Assembly (NCBI GenBank): GCA_964016885.1
Contig: OZ024747.1
Location: forward strand, 9,145,783 to 9,209,782
Source: Eledone cirrhosa
Taxonomy: Eukaryota > Mollusca > Cephalopoda > Octopoda > Eledonidae
Direction: 5' to 3'
DNA: 64,000 nt
A program made the position numbers and the translations under genes. The first letter of the stretch is position 1. The number at the start of each line of letters is the position of its first letter. Below the pieces are notes generated by a model. That model was given only the letters and a program-made list of their open reading frames with translations, made no database searches and had not been told where the DNA came from. This document shows, in pieces, positions 43,070 to 56,700 of the stretch.

Positions 43070-46000
43070 GGAGGTGAGTTTTATTGTAGTACAATAAAGC
43101 AATGCAGATATCGGATAAGAAGCACTCTACAGTTTGTAGGACTGGAGTATACATAATATAAGATCAAAAGATGGTTAAAGGAGTTCCATGTATTTTATTA
43201 AGCGCATTTCAAAAACAAACATCATATGTTGATTTAAAACTGCACTATCCACAAGTGTTTTTTAGCCTTCATATCATGTTCTCCTGTTTTATCTGATGAA
43301 AACACAAATATTATTGCATGATGATGTTTGTTTTTGAAATGCGCTTAATAAAATACATGGAACTCCTTTAACCATCTTTTGATCTTATATTATATATATA
43401 TATAGATATTAAGAAGTGCATCAAGCAGCTGAAGTGTATGATAAAGTTATATCTGTATATAAACAGAGTGGGTAACCTGACAATACAATTCAATTATGAT
43501 ATATATTAGTTGAATACTTGATATGGCAGGAAAAGAGTCTTAATGTTTTGTAAGTTAGTCCTTCATCAGAGAATAGAGTGAGAAAGAGAAGAGAGGATGT
43601 TAGTGAGAGAAGAGAAGAAAAAATAGGAAAAGAGAAGAGAGTAAGAAAAGAAAGGAAATGTGAAAAAATTTAGACAGGTGGAAAATATGAGTAGTTAGTC
43701 TCATTTTGAAAAGGTTTCAGAATAAAGCTCATATTTTTAAGGCGAAGATCTTTAAGTGGGCATTGATTAGGATTCTTATAGTTACACTGAAGGTTGTTAT
43801 CCTGTATACGCAAGGAATTAGTTTGACTGGTGGAAGTGGTAATTGCTTTATTAGGATTATTTTGCTTATTTGAATTATCAAGCTTGTCTATTGTATAGAT
43901 GTGTTTCCGGATTTTTCTATTATTGCTAGAGGCAAAATAGTCTGTTAAGTGAAGTGTGGTGGAGAAAAATAGCTTAATAGAATTATTATTTTAAAGTCTA
44001 TGGCATCTATGGTTAGGTAGGAAGATTTCTTCTCATATATGAAAAAATATTTTAGGTATATTTGAAGCTACATGCTGGCTGAATAGTGGATTAAACAGGT
44101 GGAACAACAGCAGTGGTTCCTTTTCTTAATTACAGGTGGGACATTTTTATTATGGGAAATGTTAAAGGAAGGATTATTTGTATGATTGTATGATTCATTA
44201 TCTTTAGATTAAAGGGATTTAGAAGTATCAGAAATATCAAAGTTCTTAGGATGAGGTGTAGTTTTAAAATCATTGCAGATCTCTTCAGGTGGATATAAGT
44301 TATATTTTAATATACAATAGTAGTTGTTACTATTATTACTGCTATTATTTTTAACATTCTAGGTGTTGTGAGTATTATTGATATCATTATTATTGTTATT
44401 AGGCAGCGGATTGGCAGTATCGGTAGAGGGTCGGACGCCATGCTTTGACGCATAGAGTTATGCTCCTTGCCATTCTGAGTTCAAATCCCGCCGAGGTTAA
44501 CTTTGCCTTTCATCCTTACGGGGTCGATAAAATAAAGTACCAGTAATGCACTGGGTAATTGCTGGCCTTGTGCCAAAAGTAGAAACAATTATTATTGTTA
44601 TTATTATGAAAGTTATTCTTTAGACTTCATTTATTTTTTATTAATCCAAGTGTCAGGTTTTCATTTTTTTGTATTATTAAAAGTGATAATATTAAAAGTA
44701 TGAATTATATCATTAGTTTAAATAGCTTTAAGCTGAATCTTTTCTGTAAATCCAGATTTATATAAGGCCTCGTTATAACACTGTAAATCTAGATCTATAT
44801 AAGTCCATGTTATAATACTGTAAATCTAGATCTATATAAGTCCATGTTATAACACTGTAAATCTAGATCTATATAAGGCCTCATTATAATACTGTAAATC
44901 TAGATCTATATAAGGCCTCGTTATAACACTGTATATCTAGATCTATATAAGTCCTTGTTATAACACTGTAAATCTAGATCTATATAAGGCCTCATTATAA
45001 TACTGTAAATCTAGATCTATATAAGTCCTTGTTATAACACTGTAAATCTAGATCTATATAAGGCCTCATTATAATACTGTAAATCTAGATCTATATAAGT
45101 CCTTGTTATAACACTGTAAATCTAGATCTATATAAGGCCTTGTTATAACACTGTATATCTAGATCTATATAAGGCCTTGTTATAACACTGTATATTAGAT
45201 CTATATAAGGCCTCGTTATAATACTGTATATCTAGATCTATGTAAGGCCTTGTTATAACACTGTATATTAGATCTATATAAGGCCTTGTTATAACACTGT
45301 ATATCTAGATCTATGTAAGGCCTTGTTATAATACTGTAAATCTAGATCTATATAAGGCCTTGTTATAATACTGTAAATCTAGATCTATATAAGGCCTTGT
45401 TATAATACTGTAAATCTAGATCTATATAAGGCCTTGTTATAATACTGTATATCTAGATCTATATAAGGCCTCGTTATAATACTGTATATCTAGATCTATG
45501 TAAGGCCTTGTTATAGTTCTGTACATTAAGGTAAAAAATGTTCCTATTTGCCGAAAGTTTAGAGATTCTTATAGAAACATTATTAACAAGAAATTTAATT
45601 ATATACCTGGGGTGGTTTGATAGATTACTAACATAAAAGAGCTGTTCCCCAGGTTTATGAAATGGTTTATATAGACCTGTGTCTAATTCAAAGGTGATAT
45701 CCAGAAAATTTCGTATTAATATCAATAGTTAAGGTTAAGTTGTAGATTTAAAATAAATTATATAAATGTTTCTTAGTTCTATCTAAATCATTATTACTAC
45801 AGTTAAGCATAAAAAGGGCATTGTCTCTATATAAACTGCCTTCTAAAAGGGGATAAGCTAAACCTTAATTTATGTAAAATAAATAAACCAGCCAAGTCGG
45901 TTACCTGAGTTGAATCGCTGAACCCCATAATGATATCAGACAGACGTAAAACAGATCACATGAAAATATCAAATAGATGTACAACAGTTGTAAGCTTACC

Positions 46001-48949
46001 TGCTTAGAATCCAGGCAGTGGAGACAGAGATTGTGCCAGCTGGTGATATATGGTAAGATAAGGTCATAATTGAATGGGTTACAGTAGATGTGGACACAAT
46101 TCTGCTTTATCAGAAGGATAACATCTGGTGAGATAACAAGATTTATCACATGTTAGTGATATATAAAATAAGCAATGTGATATCAACGAATCACAAGTTT
46201 TATTTCATGGCTGAGAAACATTATTTCACATTTAGGGGAAGTGGTATCAATAAGGTTTTGAGAAATTATATCTTGAATAATGGTAATGATGGTGATGATC
46301 ATCATTATTATCACCACTACAACCACCACCACCAACCACCACCACCACTATAACCACCACCACCACCACCACTACAACCACCACCATCATCACCACTATA
46401 ACCCCACAACCATCACCACCTCTACAACCACAGCCACCACCACCACCACAACCATCACCACTATAACCACACCTCCACCACCACACCACCACCATCACCA
46501 CCACTACAACCACAGCCACCACCACTACAACCAGCACCATCATCACCACTATAACCCCACAACCATCACCACCTCTACAACCACAGCCACCACCACCACC
46601 ACAACCATCACCACTATAACCACACCTCCACCACCACACCACCACCATCACTACCACTACAACCACAGCCACCACCACTACAACCAGCACCATCATCACC
46701 ACTATAACCCCACAACCATCACCACCTCTACAACCACAGCCACCACCACCACCACAACTATCACCACTATAACCACACCTCCACCACCACACCACCACCA
46801 TCACCACCACTACAACCACAGCCACCACCATCATCATCAACATCATTTAACATTTTTTTTAATGGTTTAATCAGAATAGAAAGGGCAACATTCCAACCTC
46901 CTTTTACATGGTTTCAGAAATAGTGAAATTGGCAGTAGTAGCAGTTGTAGTGGTAGTGGTGGTGGTGGTAGTGGTTGTGGTGGTAGTAGTAGTTGTAGTG
47001 GTGGTAGTGGCGGTGGTGGTGGTGGTGGTGGTGGTAGTAGTAGTAGTTGTAGTGGTAGTAGTGGTTGTAGTAGTTATGGTAGTAGTAGTTGTAGTGGTAG
47101 TGGTGGTAGTAGTTGTGGTGGTAGTAGTAGTTATGGTAGTAGTGGTGGTAGTGGTTGTGGTGGTAGTAGTAGTTATGGTAGTAGTAGTTGTAGTGGTGGT
47201 AGTAGCAGTTGTAGTGGTAGTGGTGGTGGTGGTAGTGGTTGTGGTTGTGGTGGTAGTAGCAGTTGTAGTGGTAGTGGTGGTGGTGGTAGTGGTTGTGGTG
47301 GTAGTAGTAGTTGTAGTGGTTGTGGTGGTAGTAGTAGTTATGGTAGTAGTAGTTGTAGTGGTAGTGGTGGTGGTGTTAGTGGTAGTGATGGTAGTAGTAG
47401 TTGTAGTGGTGGTAGTGGTTGTGGTAGTAGTAGTAGTAGTTATGGTAGTAGTAGTTGTAGTGGTGGTAGTGGTTGTGGTGGTAGTAGTAGTTATGGTAGT
47501 AGTAGTTGTAGTGGTAGTGGTGGTGGTGGTAGTGGCTGTGGTGGTAGTGGTTGTGGCGGTAGTGGCTATGGTGGTAGTGGTTGTGGTGGTAGTGGCTGTG
47601 GTGATAGCACCCAGTACACACTGTAAAAGTGGTTGTCATTAAGAAATGGCATTCAGCCATAGAAATAGAAACGAAGCCAAAATGAAGTTCTGTATGAGCA
47701 AGACATGGTCATCTGATCTGGTTTACAACACCACAAACCATCTAACACAAGCTAGTGGGGAAAAAATGGATGTTAAACTGTGATGATGATGATGATGACT
47801 CTTTCATTGAGGAAAGTCTGAAACTTTGCAGACCCATCACACCCATCTTAAACTCAGGAAAAAACAAGATTAATAATTGTTTCTACGTTTGGCACAAGGC
47901 CAGCAAATACCCAGTGCATTACTGGTACTTTATTTTATCGACCCTGTAAGGATGAAAGGCAAAGTTAACCTCGGCGGGATTTGAACTCAGAATGGCAAGG
48001 GCCGTAACTCTATGCGTCAAAGCATGGCGTCCGACCCTCTACCAATACTGCCAATCCACTAATAATAAAATAAGTGAAAACAAAAGAAACTAAACAAAAC
48101 AATAAGAGATCAATATTTACTAATTACCATCAATAAGTTCATCAGGAAATCTGGAAATAAAAATAAAACAATAACATCAACAGCAATAATAATAATTGTT
48201 TCTACTTTTGGCCCAAGGCCAGCAATTATCCCAGTGCATTACTGGTACTTTATTTTATCGACCCCATAAGGATGAAAGGCAAAGTTAACCTCGGCGATAA
48301 TTGAACTCAGAATGGTAAGAGCCGTAACTCTATGCTGCAAAGCATGGCGTCCGACCTTCTACCGATACTGCTAATCCACCAATAATAATTTCTAATTTAG
48401 GCACAAGACCAACAATATTTTGGAGGAAGGGGCAAGTCAGTTATAGTGACCCCAGGACTTGTCTGATGATCTTGTGAGTGTACAGGTAAAACTCCAGGGT
48501 AACATGACTCACTACTGTCATGAGTTTGATTCCTGGGCTGGGTTGTGTGTTGTGTTCTTGAGCAAAACACTTCATTTCATATTGCTCCAGTATACTCAGC
48601 CGAAAATGAGTACCAGTAATAACTGGGGGTTCAACCCTGCGATGGACTGGCTTCCTGTCCAGGGGGGAGTCTTGTACTCTCAGTCGCTTCACGCCATAAA
48701 ACCAGGATAAGCACCAGCCTAACGAGCTTCAAATGGCTTAAGACAGACTTTTTTAGACTCTCTTCTCTCAACTACATCGGTGTAGTTGACGGAGAGGAGA
48801 GAAGAGTACTCAATACCAAAAGTAGAGTTTAAATATTCATTTATTATGCTTAAGTAGTGACTCTTGTTACACTGGCATTTCACCTGTGCACTCACAGGAT
48901 GGATGTATGAATATCTGCATGCATCCAAGCATGTATGAATATATATATA

Positions 48950-48990
<41 letters not shown>

Positions 48991-49061
48991 ATATATATAT
49001 ACAGAAATAGCCGTCGAAACGGCTTGAGCTCTGCCGTCGGGGTCATACTTTTTCCTATATA

Positions 49062-49110
<49 letters not shown>

Positions 49111-49834
49111 ATACATACATCCGGGAGAGATGACCCCTTAGCCTTTGTCAAGGCAGAATTCTAGGAGAAGGAAAACTCTGATATAACACCTTCAACCCTG
49201 ATGGTATCCAATGATGTTGACTTGTTCTTCTTTTTGGTAAATATCATCTTGGTTAAGAGAGTGGGACTGGCTTTGTGCAGTGCCTTTGCTCACTATAAAA
49301 GCTTCACAGCACAGGCATTGCTTTATATCTGGAGATCTCTCTGCACTTGTCGTCACATGGTACCATGGGCCCAGCACTATGTGTCAATAATTGTCACAAG
49401 TGTAGTGTTTGTACCAGAGTTTTCAAGTCGCTGGCTGGACTAAAAAGTCACACTCGTTCAGCGCATCGGTAGGGGTTCTCCTACATGGATATAAAGTAGT
49501 GGCCGTACTCGAAAACGAGTTGGCAGCCACCAGGTTTGTATGTAGCACTTGTTTATGTATGTCTGTATATATATGACTGTGTGTGTGTGTGCTTATTGCT
49601 AAGTATGAGTATATTTGAATGTATGTATATAACATTTGATTACATAAGTCTGCAAGTGGGTGTATATTAACGCGTATGTGTATATGTATGTATATAACAC
49701 CTGTTTATTTCTTTTTGCTAGTATGTGTATATGAGTGTATGTATCTTTGTATGTATGCACGTATATATATATTATATATGTATGCATATATGCATGTATG
49801 TATTTATGTATATATGCATGTGTGTCTATATGGT

Positions 49835-49896
<62 letters not shown>

Positions 49897-49899
49897 ACC

Positions 49900-49938
<39 letters not shown>

Positions 49939-50620
49939 TACTTGTATATATGAGTGCATGTAACAGCTGTTTACATATAACTGCAAGTGTGTGTGTATGA
50001 AGGTGTGTGTGTATGAAGGTGTGTGTGTGTATGAAGGTGTGTGTGTGTATATGAAGGTGTGTGTGTATGAAGGTGTGTGTGTGTATGAAGGTGTGTGTGT
50101 GTATGAAGGTGTATGTGTATGAAGGTGTGTGTGTGTATGAAGGTGTGTGTGTGTGTATGGAGGTGTGTGTGTATGAAGGTGTGTTTGTGTATGAAGGTGT
50201 GTGTGTGTATGAAGGTGTGTGTGTGTGTATGAAGGTGTGTGTGTGTATGAAGGTGTGTGTGTGTGTATGAAGGTGTGTGTGTGTATGAAGGTGTGTGTGT
50301 GTATGAAGGTGTGTGTGTATGAAGGTGTGTGTGTGTATATATATACATGTCACTGTGACATGTCAATGCCTGCTACCCCAGCTACCCCAGAAACTCCCCT
50401 CCCCCCTTTCCAGCTGTAGATTAAGGAATTAACTCTGAGACATTGTAGAGGATTCCCTTATCTCTTGATAGTGACACCATTGATTCTATAAAGGTTGACT
50501 GACTTGTTCAACATTTCTCTCTCTCTCTGAACACCCCTCTACCAGTCTCTCTCTCCCTCTCTCTCTGTTCACCCCTCTACCAGTCTCTCTCTCTCTCCCT
50601 CTCTCAGTACACCCATCTAC

Positions 50621-50655
<35 letters not shown>

Positions 50656-50700
50656 CACCCCTCTACCAGTCTCTCTCTCTCTCTCTGAACACCCCTCTAC

Positions 50701-50755
<55 letters not shown>

Positions 50756-53700
50756 CCTCCCTCTCTCTCTGAACACCCATCTACCAGTCTCACACTCTCT
50801 CTCTCTACACCCATCTACCAGTCTCTCTCCCTCTCTCTCTACACCCATCTACCAGTCTCTCTCTCTCTCTCTCTCTACACCCATCTACCAGTCTCTCTCT
50901 CTCTCCCTCTGTACATCCATCTACCAGTCTCTCTCTCTCTCCCCCTCTCTCTGTACACCCATCTACCAGTCTCTCTCTCTCTCTGAACACCCATCTACCA
51001 GTCTCACACTCTCTCTCCCTCTCTCTGTACACCCCTCTACCAGTCTCTCTCTCTCTCTCTCCCTACACCCATCTACCAGTCTCTTTCTCTCTCTCCCTCT
51101 TTCTCTACACCCATCTACCAGTCTCTCTCTCTCTCTCTCTCTCCACCCATCTACCAGTCTCTCTCTCTCTCCCCCTCTCTCTGTACACCCATCTACCAGT
51201 CTCTCTCTCTCTCCCCCTCTCTCTGTACACCCATCTACCAGTCTCTCTCTCCCTCTCTCTCTGTACACCCATCTACCAGTCTCTCTCCCTCTCTCTGCAC
51301 TCCCCTCTACCAGTCTCTCTCTCTCTGCACTCCCCTCTACCAGTCTCTCTCTCTCTCTCTCTATACACCCTCTATCAGTAACCCCCACCCCTGCCCAGAA
51401 TTTGTTGGTATGGATTTCTATCAATCTGGTATTTAGTTTTCATCTTTGCAATAATGATGATAATAATGATGATGATGATGTCATTTGAAATATTACAATC
51501 ACAAACAATGAACATGAGTGGATGATGGGAATAGAACCAGTGATGACTTGTGAAGAGAAATAGAATGAGATGGTTGGGTCATGTGTTGAGGAAGGATGAT
51601 GGGAATAGAACCAGTGATGACTTGTGAAGAAAAATAGAATGAGATGGTTGGGTCATGTGTTGAGGAAGGATGATGGGAATAGAACCAGTGATGACTTGTG
51701 AAGAAAAATAGAATGAGATGGTTGGGTCATGTGTTGAGGAAGGATGATGGGAATAGAACCAGTGATGACTTGTGAAGAAAAATAGAATGAGATGGTTGGG
51801 TCATGTGTTGAGGAAGGATGATGGGAATAGAACCAGTGATGACTTGTGAAGAGAAATAGAATGAGATGGTTGGGTCATGTGTTGAGGAAGGATGATGGGA
51901 ATAGAACCAGTGATGACTTGTGAAGAGAAATAGAATGAGATGGTTGGGTCATGTGTTGAGGAAGGATGATGGGAATAGAACCAGTGATGACTTGTGAAGA
52001 GAAATAGAATGAGATGGTTGGGTCATGTGTTGAGGAAGGATGATGGGAATAGAACCAGTGATGACTTGTGAAGAGAAATAGAATGAGATGGTTGGGTCAT
52101 GTGTTGAGGAAGGATGATGGGAATAGAACCAGTGATGACTTGTGAAGAGAAATAGAATGAGATGGTTGGGTCATGTGTTGAGGAAGGATGATGGGAATAG
52201 AACCAGTGATGACTTGTGAAGAAAAATAGAATGAGATGGTTGGGTCATGTGTTGAGGAAGGATGATGGGAATAGAACCAGTGATGACTTGTGAAGAGAAA
52301 TAGAATGAGATGGTTGGGTCATGTGTTGAGGAAGGATGATGGGAATAGAACCAGTGATGACTTGTGAAGAAAAATAGAATGAGATGGTTGGGTCATGTGT
52401 TGAGGAAGGATGATGGGAATAGAACCAGTGATGACTTGTGAAGAGAAATAGAATGAGATGGTTGGGTCATGTGTTGAGGAAGGATGATGGGAATAGAACC
52501 AGTGATGACTTGTGAAGAAAAATAGAATGAGATGGTTGGGTCATGTGTTGAGGAAGGATGATGGGAATAGAACCAGTGATGACTTGTGAAGAGAAATAGA
52601 ATGAGATGGTTGGGTCATGTGTTGAGGAAGGATGATGGGAATAGAACCAGTGATGACTTGTGAAGAAAAATAGAATGAGATGGTTGGGTCATGTGTTGAG
52701 GAAGGATGATGGGAATAGAACCAGTGATGACTTGTGAAGAGAAATAGAATGAGATGGTTGGGTCATGTGTTGAGGAAGGATGATGGGAATAGAACCAGTG
52801 ATGACTTGTGAAGAAAAATAGAATGAGATGGTTGGTCATGTGTTGAGGAGGATGAAAGTGATTAGGTGAGAGAAGAGAAGGAAATGAATTTTGAAAAGGA
52901 AGAAAGATATGGCTTAAAGATGATGGAGGAGGAAATGAAAGCCAAGAAGGAAATGTGGAGAAGCTTCTCATGGGGCCTACATGGGGAACCCTTGATTTAG
53001 CAGGAAAGATGTCCTTAAAATACTGTTGCTGTAGTGGATGTGTATAACATGTAACTCTTCATATATGTAACACACACATGTATGTAACACACACATGTAA
53101 CACACACACACATGTATGTAACACACACACACATGTATGTAACACACACACACATGTATGTAACACACACATGTAACACACACACGTTTGTAACACACAC
53201 ACACATGTATGCAACACACACACACATGTATGTAACACACACATGTAACACACACATGTATGTAACACACACATGTAACACACACACGTTTGTAACACAC
53301 ACACATGTATGCAACACACACACACATGTATGTAACACACACATGTAACACACACATGTATGTAACACACACATGTAACACACACACACATGTATGTAAC
53401 ACACATGTAACACACACATGTATGTAACACACATGTAACACACACATGTATGTAACACACACATGTAACACACATACACATGTATGTAACACACATACAT
53501 GTAACACACACACACATGTATGTAACACACACACACATGTATGTAACACACACATGTATGTAACACACACACACGAGAAAAGAAAAACTTCAACTCAACA
53601 AGAAAAGACATTAACACATACACACACACAGTGATGTAATAATCACATACAAGCACATACACACACACACAGTGATGTAATAATCACATACAAGCACATA

Positions 53701-56700
53701 CACACACACACAGTGATGTAATAATCACATACAAGCACATACACACACACAGAGTGATGTAATAATCACATACAAGCACATACACACACACACAGTGATG
53801 TAATAATCACATACAAGCACATACACACACACACAGTGATGTAATAATCACATACAAGCACATACACACACACACAGTGATGTAATAATCACATACAAGC
53901 ACACACACACACACGCACAGTGATGTAATAATCACATACAAGCACATACACACACATGCAGTGATGTAATAATCACATACAAGCACATACACACACACAG
54001 TGATGTAATAATCACATACAAGCACATACACACACACACACACACAGTGATGTAATAATCACATACAAGCACATACACACACACACAGTGATGTAATAAT
54101 CACATACAAGCACATACACACACACACAGTGATGTAATAATCACATACAAGCACATACACACACACACACAGTGATGTAATAATCACATACAAGCACACA
54201 CACACACACACAGTGATGTAATAATCACATACAAGCACATACACACACACACAGTGATGTAATAATCACATACAAGCACATACACACACACACAGTGATG
54301 TAATAATCACATACAAGCACATACACACACACAGAGTGATGTAATAATCACATACAAGCACATACACACATACACAGTGATGTAATAATCACATACAAGC
54401 ACATACACACACACACAGTGATGTAATAATCACATACAAGCACATACACACATACACAGTGATGTAATAATCACATACAAGCACATACACACATATACAA
54501 TGAAATACACCACATTACACATCACACAAGTACACAGAACAATACATATACACACAGGCATGCACACACACATACTTGCATACACATATGTACACACACT
54601 TCCGCAACAGTCATAAAGTGGTAGAGATGTTTTAAGGTGCAGTGAGATAGTGCAGCAATATTGGTGCAGTGGAAGAAAGCCATACAACATTGCACTCCTA
54701 TCTTGAGAGTAGCTGATGTGTGAGAGTCATAGCTATACACATACTTGTATATACACATACTTGTATACACATACACACACACACGTTTATGTGTGCGTGT
54801 GTATGCATGGGGGGGGGTATTGTCTACTGATATCATGTGATTGTAAATGCATGATTATTTGGTGCATAAATGCATGTGTGTGATAGCATGTGTGTGATAG
54901 CATGAGTGTGATATCATGTGTGTGATATCATGTGTGTGATATCAAGTGTGTGATATCATGAGTATGATAGCATGAGTGTGATAGCATGAGTGTGATAGCA
55001 TGAGTACGATATCATGTGTGTGATATCATGTGTGTGATATCATGTGTGTGATATCAAGTGTGTGATATCAAGTGTGTGATATCATGTGTGTGACAGCATG
55101 TGTGATATAATATCTCTTTATACATTCACTGTGTTTATCTATCCAGTCAACATCTCCACACTGTGTCAACCTATCCAGTCAACATCTCCACTGTGTCAAC
55201 CTATCCAGTCAACATCTACACTCTGTCAACCTATCCAGTCAACATCTCCACTGTGTCAACCTATCCTGTCAACATCTACACTCTGTCAACCTACCCAGTC
55301 AACATCTACACACTGTGTCAACCTATCCAGTCAACATCTACACTCTGTCAACCTATCCAGTCAACATCTCCACTGTGTCAACATCTACACACTGTGTCAA
55401 CCTATCCTGTCAACATCTCCACTGTGTCAACCTATCCAGTCAACATCTACACTGTGTCAACCTATCCAGTCAATATCTACACACTGTGTCAACCTATCCA
55501 GTCAACATCTACACTGTGTCAACCTATCCAGTCAACATCTACACACTGTGACAACCTATCCAGTCAACATCAACACTGGGTCAACCTATCCAATCAACAT
55601 CTACACTGTGTCAACCTATCCAGTCAACATCTACACTGTCAACCTATCCAGTCAATATCAACACACTGTGTCAACCTATCCAGTCAACATCTCCACTGTG
55701 TCAACATCAACACACTGTGTCAACCTATCCTGTCAACATCTACACACTGTGTCTATATATCCAGTCAACATCTACACTGTGTCAACCTATCCTGTCAACA
55801 TCTACACAGTGTCTATATATCCAGTCAACATCTACACACTGTGTCAACCTATCCAGTCAACATCTACACTGTGCCAACCTATCCAGTCAACATCTACACT
55901 GTGTCAACCTATCCAGTCAAAATCTACACACTGTGTCAACCTATCCAGTCAACATCAACACACTGTGTCAACCTATCCAGTCAACATCTACACTGTGTCA
56001 ACCTATCCAGTCAACATCAACACACTGTGTCAACCTATCCAGTCAACATCTACACTGTGTCAACCTATCCAGTCAACATCAACACACTGTGTCAACCTAT
56101 CCAGTCAACATCTCCACTGTGTCAACATCAACACACTGTGTCAACCTATCCTGTCAACATCTACACACTGTGTCTATATATCCAGTCAACATCTACACTG
56201 TGTCAACCTATCCAGTCAACATCTACACACTGTGTCAACCTATCCTGTCAACATCTACACACTGTGTCAACCTATCCTGTCAACATCTACACACTGTGTC
56301 TATATATCCAGTCAACATCTACACACTGTGTCAACCTATCCAGTCAACATCTACACACTGTGTCAACCTATCCTGTCAACATCTACACACTGTGTCTATA
56401 TATCCAGTCAACATCTACACACTGTGTCAACCTATCCAGTCAACATCTCCACTGTGTCAACCTATCCAATCAACATCTACACACTGTGTCAACCTATCCA
56501 GTCAACATCTACACACTGTGTCAACCTATCCAGTCAACATCTCCACTGTGTCAACGTATCCAGTCAACATCTACACTGTGTCAACCTATCCAGTCAACAT
56601 CTACACACTGTGTCAACCTATCCAGTCAACATCTACACTGTGTCAACCTATCCAGTCAACATCTACACACTGTGTCAACCTATTCAGTCAACATCTACAC

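Larger units (their letters stand above)
43660..45730 (-). pseudogene. decayed Penelope-like retroelement
   Basis: Minus strand 45725-45530 reads [39 protein letters not shown] and [12 protein letters not shown], the LD..L..G.Y.P..KP...Y....SNHP..IIK.....I..R.S.LS signature just after the reverse transcriptase of Penelope-like elements. Further 3', 44740-44700 reads [17 protein letters not shown], and 43810-43760 reads [18 protein letters not shown], like the Cys linker before the GIY-YIG endonuclease. It has many stops and is split by a SINE and by a 37-bp array. Confidence 0.72.

Noticed and set aside
46908..47642. 244-codon poly-Val frame
   Set aside because: It is a (GTAGTG)n triplet array without any complex sequence.
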